Source: Bacilli bacterium
GTDB lineage: Bacteria > Bacillota_I > Bacilli_A > ML615J-28 > CAG-313
Direction of reading: 5' to 3'
Assembly: GCA_017501465.1 (NCBI GenBank)
Contig: JAFVWY010000009.1
Coordinates: forward strand, 51,092-115,091
DNA: 64,000 nt
The position numbers and the translations under genes are program-made. Shown piece by piece: positions 16,929 through 26,038 of this stretch (position 1 is the stretch's first letter; each line of letters starts with the position of its first letter). Under the pieces are notes generated by a model that worked only from the letters and a program-made list of their open reading frames with translations, was not told the DNA's origin and ran no database searches.

Positions 16929-17044
16929 ATAATATTCCTCCTCTTTGAAATTATATATATGTAAAATATAAAAAATTGTAGAATAATGACTTTAAACTAT
17001 ACAAATAAACAAAGTTAGAATACATTATACTAGGAGGTGTTTTC

Positions 17045-17326
17045 ATGAATAACTTTTTTGGATTTCCAAATAGACCTAACAACTATCCAAACAATAATAA
17101 CGGATGTTGTCAAAAATCAACATGTCCAACTGAATACAAAGAATGTAAACCAATTGAAACATGTTCAAAACAAGTAATTGATCAATACCATATCACACGT
17201 CAACCATATATTCACACATATCATACAGAAGTTGTACATCATCATATTTTAGAAAATCAATTTACGCCAAAATTCACTTGTAGTGAGGTTCATGTTACAG
17301 AACCAACAGTAAATAGACAGTGTTAG
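17045..17326 (+). CDS. Small Cys/His-rich protein, possible CotD-like spore coat protein
   Basis: A 93-residue Asn-, Cys- and His-rich protein with no hydrophobic segment. An FPNRPNNYPNNNNGCCQK start leads to paired Cys residues and a central block QPYIHTYHTEVVHHHI. That block resembles the HPTH/HxHxx pattern of CotD-like spore coat proteins. The gene has an AGGAGGTG ribosome site and its own terminator, so it is monocistronic. A coat role fits with spoIIGA, sigE and sigG in the same window, but similarity in such low-complexity text is weak evidence and metal binding is an equal alternative. Confidence 0.55.
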   Translation: MNNFFGFPNRPNNYPNNNNGCCQKSTCPTEYKECKPIETCSKQVIDQYHITRQPYIHTYHTEVVHHHILENQFTPKFTCSEVHVTEPTVNRQC

Positions 17327-17353
17327 AAAATGACCCTTAAGGGTCATTTTTTA
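17327..17353 (+). terminator. Terminator after the CotD-like gene
   Basis: AAAATGACCC (17327-17336), TTAA loop, GGGTCATTTT (17341-17350) and a six-T run. Confidence 0.92.
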
Positions 17354-17371
17354 ATAAACTTAATTATAATT

Positions 17372-17400
17372 TTGCGTTATTTATAAATATTTGTTATAAT
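17372..17400 (+). promoter_or_regulatory. Promoter of the giant repeat lipoprotein
   Basis: TTGCGT (17372-17377), 17-nt spacer, perfect TATAAT (17395-17400). Confidence 0.75.
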
Positions 17401-17432
17401 AAGATGTAAAATAATACTCTTTGGAGGCTAAA

Positions 17433-20400
17433 ATGAAAAAATTAAAATTATTTTTAACTATTGTGGTTTTAGTGTTAACATTAGCTTCTTGTTCACTAAA
17501 TCACACAAGTCATCCTAGTAATCCTGGTGATGATCAAATCGCAGAAGGCGAATCTAGTTATACAGTTACAATAAAGTATTATCATTCAAATGAAACAATA
17601 ATTTCTCTAACTAAAAAGTTAGATAATTTTGTTGTGCTTTCTGATATTAATTATAGTGTTGTTGAAGGTTATGATGTGGTTATCGTAAATGAACAAGGCG
17701 AAATAGTTGATATTGAAGAAATAAGAGAAACTTGTACTTTATATGTTAAGTACGCTCCTAAAACATATAAACTACAATACATTGAAAATGGTACAAAAAC
17801 ATATGAATTTGATGTTCCATATGCTGAAAGTATTCAAGCATTAGAACCTAAACATGTTCCAACAGGTTATAAGTTTGTTGGTTGGAGTTCAAGTGCCACT
17901 GAATATGTTCCATATGAATTTACTACTATGCCAGCTAGTGGTGTAGCAGTTTATGCACATTATGAAGAAGTAAAATATAGTATTACTTTAATTACTAATG
18001 TTCAAGCATTAGAAGGTATTACTAATAGTGTAAGTTATGCATTTAACGAACGCTTAGATAATTATGTACCTCTTGAATTAAGTGAAGCAATTAGTAATTT
18101 AGAAAAATATACTTTAGTAGGATGGTATTTAGATCCAGAATTTACAATCCCATTTGAAGAAATTACAATGCCTAATCATGATGTAACATTATATGCTAAA
18201 TGGGAATATGATGGATTAACATTCGTTGATGGTGATGTAATGATTTCAATTGGTGGTGGATCAATTGGTGATGTTATCCAATTACCAGCTAATCCTACTA
18301 AGAAAGGTTATGAATTTGTTGGATGGTATTATGATGCTGAATTTACAATGCCAGTACAAGATGGTGATGTAATTACAGAAGACATCCAAAAGATTTATGC
18401 TAAATTTAATGCATTACAAAATGTTCAATATAAGGTTGAATATTATTTACAAACATTTGGTGTATCATATGTATTAAATAAATCTGAACAATTTATAGGA
18501 ACTACAGGTGAAATGGTATCTGCTGATATTTTAGATTTCACTGGTTTCACATATGATGCTTCTAATTCAGATAACTTATTATCTAGTGAAATTTTAGCAG
18601 ATGGCTCACTAGTATTAAAAGTTTATTATTCTAGAAATGTTTATACTATCGAATATTATACATTTGATGGCCTATATCAAAGAGTTGAAAATATTAAGTT
18701 TGGTGCTAATGTTATAATTCCAGAAAATCCTTCTAGAACTGGTTATACATTTGATGGTTGGGATAATACAATTCCTTCTACTATGCCTGCTGAAAACTTA
18801 ACATTTACAGCTAAATGGGTTGCTAATGGAAATACTTTATATAAAGTACAACATTATCAAGAACAATTAAATGGCGAATATGCATTATTTGAAACAAGAA
18901 ACCATTATGGCACTTCTGATTCAGTTGTTGATGCTCCTATTAACAATTATACAGGCTTTACTTATAATCCATCATTTGGTGCATCATTTGTAACAGGTGT
19001 CGTAGAAGCTGATGGTTCATTAGTATTAAGAGTTTATTATTCAAGAAATACATACACTATTAGATATATTTCTAATGGTTCTGGATATGAAACTTATGAA
19101 AATGTATACTATGGTGCTAATACTCCAAAACCAGTTGATCCAGCAAAAGTTGGATGGACTTTCATTGAATGGGATCAAGTAATTCCTGAAACTGTTCCTG
19201 CTCATGATATTACATTAAATGCTGTTTGGAAGATTAACCAATATAAACTTACAATTATTTATGGCAATGGAAATGCTGATTCTGAATTTGTTTTAGATTT
19301 CGAAGAACAAGTTCCACAAATCTTTGATCCAACTAGAGTTGGTTACACATTCAAAGAATGGTCAGAAGGAATTCCAGCTACAATGCCTGCAGAAGATTTA
19401 GAAATATCTGCAGTTTGGACAATCAACCAATATACATTAACAATTGATGTAGATGGTGTTAAGACTACAGTTGAATATGATTACAATGAAGCAGTTGAAG
19501 TACCAGCAGAACCTAGTAAGACTGGTTATACATTTGCAGGTTGGTCAAACTTACCAAGCGTAATGCCAGCAACTAATGTAACAACTACTGCTACATGGAC
19601 AATTAACCAATATACATTAACAATTGATGTTGATGGTGTTAAGACTACAGTTGAATATGATTACAATGAAGCAGTTGAAGTACCAGCAGCACCTAGTAAG
19701 ACTGGTTATACATTTGCAGGTTGGGCAAACTTACCAAGCGTAATGCCAGCAACTGATGTAACAACTACTGCTACATGGACAATTAACCAATATACATATA
19801 TCTTCCAAGATGAAGATGGAACTGAATTAAAGAAAGTAACTGCTGATTATGGAACAACAATCGTTGCTCCTGCAGATCCAACAAAAGCCGCTACTCAACA
19901 ATACACTTATACATTTGCTGGTTGGGATCAAGAATTTGATATATTAACAGGTGATGTAGTAATTAAAGCAACTTATGGTTCTACAGTTAACCAATACACA
20001 TATATCTTCCAAAATGAAGATGGAACTGAATTAAAGAAAGTAACTGCTGATTATGGAACAACAATCGTTGCTCCTGCAGATCCAACAAAAGCTGCTACAG
20101 CAGAATATACTTATACATTTGCTGGATGGAATCAAGAATTTGATACTTTAACAGAAGATATAGTAATTAAAGCTACTTACACTCAAACAAGTAATATTTA
20201 CACTTTAACAGTTGTTGTCGATGGTGTAGAACAAGCTTTCAATTATGCATATGGTAGTCAAGTTACTCCAATTGCTGATCCTCAAAAAGATGGCTATACT
20301 TTCGTTGAATGGTCTATTGCTATTCCAACTATAATGCCTGCAGAAAATGTTACAGTTAATGCAATTTGGGAACCTATTATTTATGTTATAACTTACGATT

Positions 20401-23400
20401 TTGATGGTGGTACTCCAAATATTGACAATATAATTTTAGATTTCTTAAATGATTACAATACTGCCAGAGGTAAATCTCATACAATAGATTCATTCTATGC
20501 TATTGGTCAATGGGACGAAATAAGTGATGCCTCACTATTCTTATATAATTCTAATTATAAAGATAAATGGTCTTGGTTAGTAAAATATATATCTGAAGTA
20601 GCTGGCGCTGCTAATAAACCAGCTTATCAAAATTTCTTTAAATACAACTCTCAAGCAGAACTTAATGCTGCTAATAGTAACTACATTTATGAAATTGCAT
20701 ATGAATTAAGAGCATGGGTTGGTCAAAAACAATACACTAAAAATTCTGACTATAAAACTGCAGATTATTCAACTGAATCAGTACAATCTGCTATTTGGAA
20801 TTATATCTCTTTATCTGAATACACAATTGAATCTTCTGAATTTGTTTTACCAGAATTAAGTAAATTTGGATATGTCTTTGATGGATGGTTTATGAATGGA
20901 GTTAAGGTAACTTCAATTCCACAAGGAAGTATGGGAGATAAAGAATTAATTGCTAAATTTACAATTGAAGAACACTCATTTGAATTAAATTTAAATGGTG
21001 GACAATTACCTAATTCATATTATGTGAGTGTTCCTTCTCATCCGATTAAACAATTAGATATCACTGCCTATACAAATGATGGCAACACAAAGGGAACTTA
21101 TATATGTAATAAAGGTATTATGCCTGGGTTCTCTTTAAGATGGCAATATAAGATTTTATTAGAATACGATAGTGAAAATCCTGGATGGTATAAAGTAGTT
21201 GCAGTAGATGCAGCTAAAGCAACAGTTAATGATGCAGCAAGTAATGCAGGTGTTACTTGGACACATGCTTTATCAAATTCAAGCAGCAATATTACTACTC
21301 TAGTATCTGTAGGACAATATTTATATATTCCTTCAAATATTGAACTAGGTGACACAAATATCATTGGTACTATTTGTTCAACTAATGATACAAATCTTGA
21401 ATTAATAGATATGATATATGGACCATTAATGCCTCATACTTTAGGCGTTCCTACAAAGACTGGTTATGATTTTGTAGGCTGGTTTACAAATCCAGAATTC
21501 AACGGTTCTCCTATATCAGTATTAGGAACTCAAGGCAAGAACTTAACATTATATGCTAAATTTGCATTAGTAGAATATGATATTGATGTTGAATTAAATG
21601 GTGGAGAACTTGATGATTCATATTTCAATTATGGTTTTGCTGGTTCTACACAAAAAGATATCTCATTATCAAAATATGATAATTCTGGTTTAGCAGAGGG
21701 TATTTATTTCTGTGATACTACTGTAATTTCTCAAAACTCATTAAAATGGCAATATAAGATTTTATTACAATATGATGCAGAAAAGGATGCATATTTAGTA
21801 GTTGCTTGTGATAAAGCTACAGCTGAAGCAAATAGTTTAGGTGTAACTTGGACTCATGCATTAGCTTCTGCTGGAACTAATGTAAGTACTTATGCTACAG
21901 TTGGTCAATATATTAAATTATCAAAGAATGTAGTAATTGGTGATACTAACTTTACTGCATACGTTTATGATGAAAATCAATATGGTAAATTAGGATTAAA
22001 AGAAGATTCTTATTCTCCACTTGTTCCTGTAACTTTACCTACACCAACAAAAGTTGGTCATACATTTGAAGGTTGGTATGATAATCCTGAATTTGCAGGT
22101 GTAAAATATGTAACACTTCAAAATGAAGGAAAAGATTTAGTATTATATGCTAAATGGACTGCTTTACAATATACATATACATTCCAAGATGAAAATGGAA
22201 CAGTATTAAAAGAAGAAACTGTTGATTATGGATCACAAATTGTTGCGCCAGCTAATCCTACAAAAGCTGGCGACCAACAATTCAGTTATGAATTTGCCGG
22301 TTGGGATCAACCATTTGATACAGTTGTTGGTGATGTAGTAATTAAAGCTACTTACAATCAAATTGTAAACAAATATACATATACGTTCCAAGATGAAGAT
22401 GGAACAGTATTAAAACAAGAAACTGTTGATTATGGAACAGAAATTGTTGCACCAGCTAATCCTTCAAAAGAAGCTACTCAACAATATACATATACATTCA
22501 ATGGTTGGGATCAGCCATTCAATAAAGTTGTAGAAGATGTAGTGATTAAAGCTACATATAGTGCAACTGTTAATAAATATACATATACATTCCAAGATGA
22601 AAACGGAACAATATTAAAACAAGAAACAGTTGATTATGGAACAGAAATCGTTGCTCCAAGTGAACCTACAAAAGATGCAACTCCTGAATTTACATATACT
22701 TTCAATGGATGGGATCAAGCATTCGATAAAGTTGTAGAAGATGTAGTAATTAAAGCTACATATACTGCAATTGTTAATAAATATACAGTTTCATGGGAAA
22801 TTGATGGTGTAATAGTAAGAACTGATTCGGATGTACCTTATGGAACAGAAGTTAGTTATGGAGAAATTCCAACGAAAGATTTAGGTGATGACTATGTTTA
22901 TGTATTTAAAACTTGGACTCCTGAATCATTAATTGTTACTGGAGATGTTGTATATGTTGCACAATTCGATAAATACTCACAAGAAACAATCATTACACAA
23001 ATTAGTAAATATGCAGATGATAATAATTGGGTTAATGGAACACAATATACAAGTTTAATTATGAATGAGTATATCTATATAACTACAAATAATGAAGGAA
23101 ATACTGCTAAGTACTATACTACAGGTGAAGAATGGAGATTTTATCAAACTTCAAATTCTGAATTAACAATTAATTCAACTGAATATGCAAAAATTCTTAC
23201 TGTAAAAATTACTTATAACATAAGTAATACAGGAACATTATTATTAAATGGTAATAAAGTAGCAAGTAATTCAGGTGTTCAAGTTAATAATAGTAGTGTT
23301 AAATTTACTATAGGTAATACTGGTTCAGCTACAAATGGACAAGCTAAAATCACAAAAATTGAAGTTGTATATTTATACTTGGCATGTGAACATGAATATG

Positions 23401-24080
23401 TAATCGAAAATGAAACTTGTTCTACATGTTCTACTCAAGGAACAATAGTTTCTAAATGTACTAAATGTAATAAAGAAAGTATTGAGTATAAAGATACTCT
23501 TCCTCATAATGAAGTACATCACGATGGCTTAGAACCTACATGTACAGAAAAAGGATATGGTGAATATATAACTTGTGAAAATTGTAGTTATAGTACAAAA
23601 GTTGAAATAGCTGCTAAGGGTCATACATATGTAGATGGAAAGTGCAACGTATGTGGCCAAGAAGATCCTAATTATGGTGCTTCCGAAGTTACTGCAACTT
23701 TATCATTTGATAATACAGCTCAAAGAACAGAATTTTCAACTACTAAACAAGTTTGGAAACAAAATGATATTATACTTACTAACGAAAAAGGTAGTTCTAC
23801 TAGTGATGTTGGTAATTATGCTAAACCAGTTAGATTATATGCTAAATCTAAAGTTACAGTAGAAGCAAAAGGTCAAATTATAAAAATTGTTTTTGATTGT
23901 AATAGTTCATCTTATGCAACGACTCTTAAAAATAGTATAGGTACAGTTTCAGGTGCTACAGTGAGTGTATCAAGTGACAAAGTAACTGTAACATTTACTA
24001 CACCAGTTAGTTCTTTTGTAATTGCTAATCTTACTGCTCAAGTTAGACTTGATGCTATTACGGTTACATATAAAGCCTAA
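17433..24080 (+). CDS. Giant InlB B-repeat surface lipoprotein
   Basis: A 2215-residue lipoprotein (lipobox LASC at residues 17-20). It is built of Listeria-Bacteroides/InlB B-type repeats recognisable by GYTFxGW and P-xxMPAxx motifs, with MucBP-like inserts (Y-VEYY/VQHY to GFTYD). Near residues 980-1110 is a helical insert with KWSWL. Two copies of a beta-rich module (LRWQYKILL / LKWQYKILL, from about 1185 and 1384) follow, then three 68-residue TYTFQDE repeats (about 1580-1780). Two related C-terminal beta domains flank a Cys-rich CxxC segment (about 1980-2080). The start at 17433 is set by GGAGG at 17423-17427; an in-frame TTG at 17421 overlaps that site. Adhesion or matrix binding is probable; the ligand is unknown. 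Confidence 0.88.
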   Translation: MKKLKLFLTIVVLVLTLASCSLNHTSHPSNPGDDQIAEGESSYTVTIKYYHSNETIISLTKKLDNFVVLSDINYSVVEGYDVVIVNEQGEIVDIEEIRETCTLYVKYAPKTYKLQYIENGTKTYEFDVPYAESIQALEPKHVPTGYKFVGWSSSATEYVPYEFTTMPASGVAVYAHYEEVKYSITLITNVQALEGITNSVSYAFNERLDNYVPLELSEAISNLEKYTLVGWYLDPEFTIPFEEITMPNHDVTLYAKWEYDGLTFVDGDVMISIGGGSIGDVIQLPANPTKKGYEFVGWYYDAEFTMPVQDGDVITEDIQKIYAKFNALQNVQYKVEYYLQTFGVSYVLNKSEQFIGTTGEMVSADILDFTGFTYDASNSDNLLSSEILADGSLVLKVYYSRNVYTIEYYTFDGLYQRVENIKFGANVIIPENPSRTGYTFDGWDNTIPSTMPAENLTFTAKWVANGNTLYKVQHYQEQLNGEYALFETRNHYGTSDSVVDAPINNYTGFTYNPSFGASFVTGVVEADGSLVLRVYYSRNTYTIRYISNGSGYETYENVYYGANTPKPVDPAKVGWTFIEWDQVIPETVPAHDITLNAVWKINQYKLTIIYGNGNADSEFVLDFEEQVPQIFDPTRVGYTFKEWSEGIPATMPAEDLEISAVWTINQYTLTIDVDGVKTTVEYDYNEAVEVPAEPSKTGYTFAGWSNLPSVMPATNVTTTATWTINQYTLTIDVDGVKTTVEYDYNEAVEVPAAPSKTGYTFAGWANLPSVMPATDVTTTATWTINQYTYIFQDEDGTELKKVTADYGTTIVAPADPTKAATQQYTYTFAGWDQEFDILTGDVVIKATYGSTVNQYTYIFQNEDGTELKKVTADYGTTIVAPADPTKAATAEYTYTFAGWNQEFDTLTEDIVIKATYTQTSNIYTLTVVVDGVEQAFNYAYGSQVTPIADPQKDGYTFVEWSIAIPTIMPAENVTVNAIWEPIIYVITYDFDGGTPNIDNIILDFLNDYNTARGKSHTIDSFYAIGQWDEISDASLFLYNSNYKDKWSWLVKYISEVAGAANKPAYQNFFKYNSQAELNAANSNYIYEIAYELRAWVGQKQYTKNSDYKTADYSTESVQSAIWNYISLSEYTIESSEFVLPELSKFGYVFDGWFMNGVKVTSIPQGSMGDKELIAKFTIEEHSFELNLNGGQLPNSYYVSVPSHPIKQLDITAYTNDGNTKGTYICNKGIMPGFSLRWQYKILLEYDSENPGWYKVVAVDAAKATVNDAASNAGVTWTHALSNSSSNITTLVSVGQYLYIPSNIELGDTNIIGTICSTNDTNLELIDMIYGPLMPHTLGVPTKTGYDFVGWFTNPEFNGSPISVLGTQGKNLTLYAKFALVEYDIDVELNGGELDDSYFNYGFAGSTQKDISLSKYDNSGLAEGIYFCDTTVISQNSLKWQYKILLQYDAEKDAYLVVACDKATAEANSLGVTWTHALASAGTNVSTYATVGQYIKLSKNVVIGDTNFTAYVYDENQYGKLGLKEDSYSPLVPVTLPTPTKVGHTFEGWYDNPEFAGVKYVTLQNEGKDLVLYAKWTALQYTYTFQDENGTVLKEETVDYGSQIVAPANPTKAGDQQFSYEFAGWDQPFDTVVGDVVIKATYNQIVNKYTYTFQDEDGTVLKQETVDYGTEIVAPANPSKEATQQYTYTFNGWDQPFNKVVEDVVIKATYSATVNKYTYTFQDENGTILKQETVDYGTEIVAPSEPTKDATPEFTYTFNGWDQAFDKVVEDVVIKATYTAIVNKYTVSWEIDGVIVRTDSDVPYGTEVSYGEIPTKDLGDDYVYVFKTWTPESLIVTGDVVYVAQFDKYSQETIITQISKYADDNNWVNGTQYTSLIMNEYIYITTNNEGNTAKYYTTGEEWRFYQTSNSELTINSTEYAKILTVKITYNISNTGTLLLNGNKVASNSGVQVNNSSVKFTIGNTGSATNGQAKITKIEVVYLYLACEHEYVIENETCSTCSTQGTIVSKCTKCNKESIEYKDTLPHNEVHHDGLEPTCTEKGYGEYITCENCSYSTKVEIAAKGHTYVDGKCNVCGQEDPNYGASEVTATLSFDNTAQRTEFSTTKQVWKQNDIILTNEKGSSTSDVGNYAKPVRLYAKSKVTVEAKGQIIKIVFDCNSSSYATTLKNSIGTVSGATVSVSSDKVTVTFTTPVSSFVIANLTAQVRLDAITVTYKA
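19419..19778 (+). repeat. Two near-identical 180-nt tandem repeats
   Basis: Copies at 19419-19598 and 19599-19778 are almost the same at the DNA level (a handful of differences) and encode a 60-residue InlB-type unit starting TINQYTLTIDVDGV. This degree of identity suggests recent duplication or gene conversion. Confidence 0.9.
19785..20190 (+). repeat. Two 204-nt tandem repeats
   Basis: Copies beginning at 19785 and 19989 encode 68-residue units with YTYIFQ(D/N)EDGTELKKVTA and TYTFAGW(D/N)QEFD, nearly identical in DNA over most of their length. Confidence 0.85.
22170..22780 (+). repeat. Three 204-nt tandem repeats
   Basis: The landmark ttccaagatga recurs at 22182, 22386 and 22590, an exact 204-nt period. 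The units encode TYTFQDE(N/D)GT followed by ETVDYG and F-GWDQ-F segments and are a diverged version of the unit at 19785. Confidence 0.88.
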
Positions 24081-24085
24081 TTATT

Positions 24086-24115
24086 AAAGGTTATGGTTTA
24101 CCATAACCTTTTTTC
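24086..24115 (+). terminator. Terminator after the giant lipoprotein
   Basis: AAAGGTTATGG (24086-24096), TTTA loop, CCATAACCTTT (24101-24111) and a T-run. Confidence 0.92.
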
Positions 24116-24129
24116 TTTTACACCTTTAT

Positions 24130-24158
24130 TTGTGTTATTTTATAAAAAGTAGTATAAT
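24130..24158 (+). promoter_or_regulatory. Promoter of the endonuclease lipoprotein
   Basis: TTGTGT (24130-24135), 17-nt spacer, TATAAT (24153-24158), 22 nt before the start codon. Confidence 0.7.
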
Positions 24159-24180
24159 AAGGTGTTAAAAGAGGTGTAAT

Positions 24181-26016
24181 ATGAAATTTAGAAAGCTTTT
24201 TATGTTATTATTAGTCCTTGTTACATTTAGTGGTTTAGCTGGATGTGATATGGGAGGAAGTGGTGCTGATGTTATAAAAGTAGTAAGTTTTGAAAAAGAT
24301 AATGATACTTTTGTTGACAGTGCTATATTAAATCAATTCGATATTAGAGATTGGTATATTAGAGTAATTTATAGTGATGATTCAACTGATTTGGTTGCTG
24401 TAACATACTCAATGTTATCACAAGCAGATATTGCTAAATTAAATCAAGTAGGTACACACGAATTAACATTTACATTTAAAAATATGACTTTAGTTCATGA
24501 ATTAGTAATTACTGAACCAAGTGGTGAAGAAATTGAAAATTTATTTACTGCTGCAATGAGAGATGATTTAATTGCATCAACTGCAACTGATTATTTTGTT
24601 CTTCCTCAAACTTATAGAGATATTAATATCAGCTGGGAATCTCAATCTGAATATATTAAAATTCAAGGTACTCGTGCATTAGTTACTAGACCTGCTGCTG
24701 GTTCAAGTGATGAAGTTGCTGTATTAGTTGCAAAATTTACTTTATATAGTGAAACTAGAGAAAGAGAATATCATATTAATATTCCTGCTCAAGGTAAAGA
24801 AGAAATTTTTAACCATATTGATGAAGTAGCAAAATCTATTAATGTTCCTTCTACTGCATCTAATGAATTAAGTTTATTATTTGTAAAAGATGAAGTTACT
24901 ATTAATTGGACAAGTTCAAATACTAATGTTATCTTTATTGACAATGATTTACAAAAAGTTGTTGTTAATCCAGTTATGAATGATACTAATGTGACATTAA
25001 CTTATACACTTACATATAAAGGTGAAACTGTTAGTGATTATGAACCAATAGTAATTAAAGTAATTCCAGTACATGTTGTTACTAAAGCACCAAATCCAAG
25101 CAATTTAAAAGTTAATAATGGTACTTTAACTTGGAATGCTATTAGCGGTATTTCAAAATATAATGTTTATAGTAATGGTAAACTTCTTGCTACAATTTCA
25201 ACAAATTCTATTAATTTAAAGAATTATATTAGTACAGCTGGTACATATACTATTGGTGTACAAGCAATTGCAAGTGGTTCTTATAATACAGATTCTGATA
25301 CTACAACTATTAGTTATACTGTAGCTACATCTACTATTAGTTATAATGGTAATTACTACAATTCATTTAACTTTAGTGTAACAGGTTCAACATTAAAAGC
25401 AAATTTAAGAGCATTACTTAAAAATACTCATAAGAGTGTTAGAAGTTATGATAATATGAAAACTGATATTCCTAAGACTGATGCAATCATTGGTAATTCT
25501 TCTAAAGTCTTAGAATTCTATGCAAGAGTACCTCTACAAGGTGCTTGGAGTAGTGGTGGTACTATTTGGAATAGAGAACATGTTTGGCCTCAAAGTCAAG
25601 GTTGGTTTAAGACAAGTGGTGCTGGTTCTGACTTACATCATATTCGACCAACTGATCCAACACTTAACTCAACAAGAGGCAATAAACCATTTGGTGAAGT
25701 ATCTAATGGTACATTAGCTAAAATGTCAAGTGGACAAAATAGTAACTGTTATTATAATAGTTCATATTTTGAACCACAAGATTCTGCAAAAGGTGATTGT
25801 GCAAGAATTATTTTCTATTTGTTAACAAGATATTCTGAAAGTGATTCTTATAGAATTACAAATGTAGCTCAATCATATGAAATGTTATTAGAATGGAATG
25901 AATTAGACCCTGTTGACGAATGGGAAATGAATAGAAATAACGTTACAGAAAGTATCCAAGGTAACCGTAATCCATTTATCGATTATCCAAGCTTAGCTAA
26001 CGATATTTGGGGATAA
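24181..26016 (+). CDS. Secreted endonuclease I lipoprotein
   Basis: A 611-residue lipoprotein: lipobox LAGC at residues 18-21. There are two or more Ig-like domains (about 30-120 and 115-300), a fibronectin-III-like domain (about 305-385) and a C-terminal endonuclease I (EndA/NucM, PF04231-type) domain from about 390. The nuclease core is visible as IWNREHVWPQSQGW near 460 (catalytic His and metal ligands) with GSDLHHIRPTD near 481 and TRGNKPFGEV. Such enzymes cut DNA outside the cell for nutrient use or matrix remodelling. It follows the giant lipoprotein, whose last domain resembles modules often attached to such nucleases; they may share a function. An AGAGGTG site supports the start. Confidence 0.9.
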   Translation: MKFRKLFMLLLVLVTFSGLAGCDMGGSGADVIKVVSFEKDNDTFVDSAILNQFDIRDWYIRVIYSDDSTDLVAVTYSMLSQADIAKLNQVGTHELTFTFKNMTLVHELVITEPSGEEIENLFTAAMRDDLIASTATDYFVLPQTYRDINISWESQSEYIKIQGTRALVTRPAAGSSDEVAVLVAKFTLYSETREREYHINIPAQGKEEIFNHIDEVAKSINVPSTASNELSLLFVKDEVTINWTSSNTNVIFIDNDLQKVVVNPVMNDTNVTLTYTLTYKGETVSDYEPIVIKVIPVHVVTKAPNPSNLKVNNGTLTWNAISGISKYNVYSNGKLLATISTNSINLKNYISTAGTYTIGVQAIASGSYNTDSDTTTISYTVATSTISYNGNYYNSFNFSVTGSTLKANLRALLKNTHKSVRSYDNMKTDIPKTDAIIGNSSKVLEFYARVPLQGAWSSGGTIWNREHVWPQSQGWFKTSGAGSDLHHIRPTDPTLNSTRGNKPFGEVSNGTLAKMSSGQNSNCYYNSSYFEPQDSAKGDCARIIFYLLTRYSESDSYRITNVAQSYEMLLEWNELDPVDEWEMNRNNVTESIQGNRNPFIDYPSLANDIWG

Positions 26017-26038
26017 AATATAAAAGGAGGTTTTGGTA

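Noticed and set aside
16975..17003. TTGTAG-N16-TATACA as a sigma-A or sigma-E promoter before the CotD-like gene
   Set aside because: Spacing and matches are mediocre for both sigma factors, so no class could be assigned.
17002..17032. CAAATA-N18-TATACTA resembling a sigma-F/G promoter before the CotD-like gene
   Set aside because: The predicted start of transcription would fall inside or after the AGGAGGTG ribosome site, leaving the message without it; the match is probably chance in AT-rich DNA.
19419..22780. Repeats considered as a CRISPR or satellite array
   Set aside because: Units are 180 or 204 nt, coding, in frame and without unique spacers.
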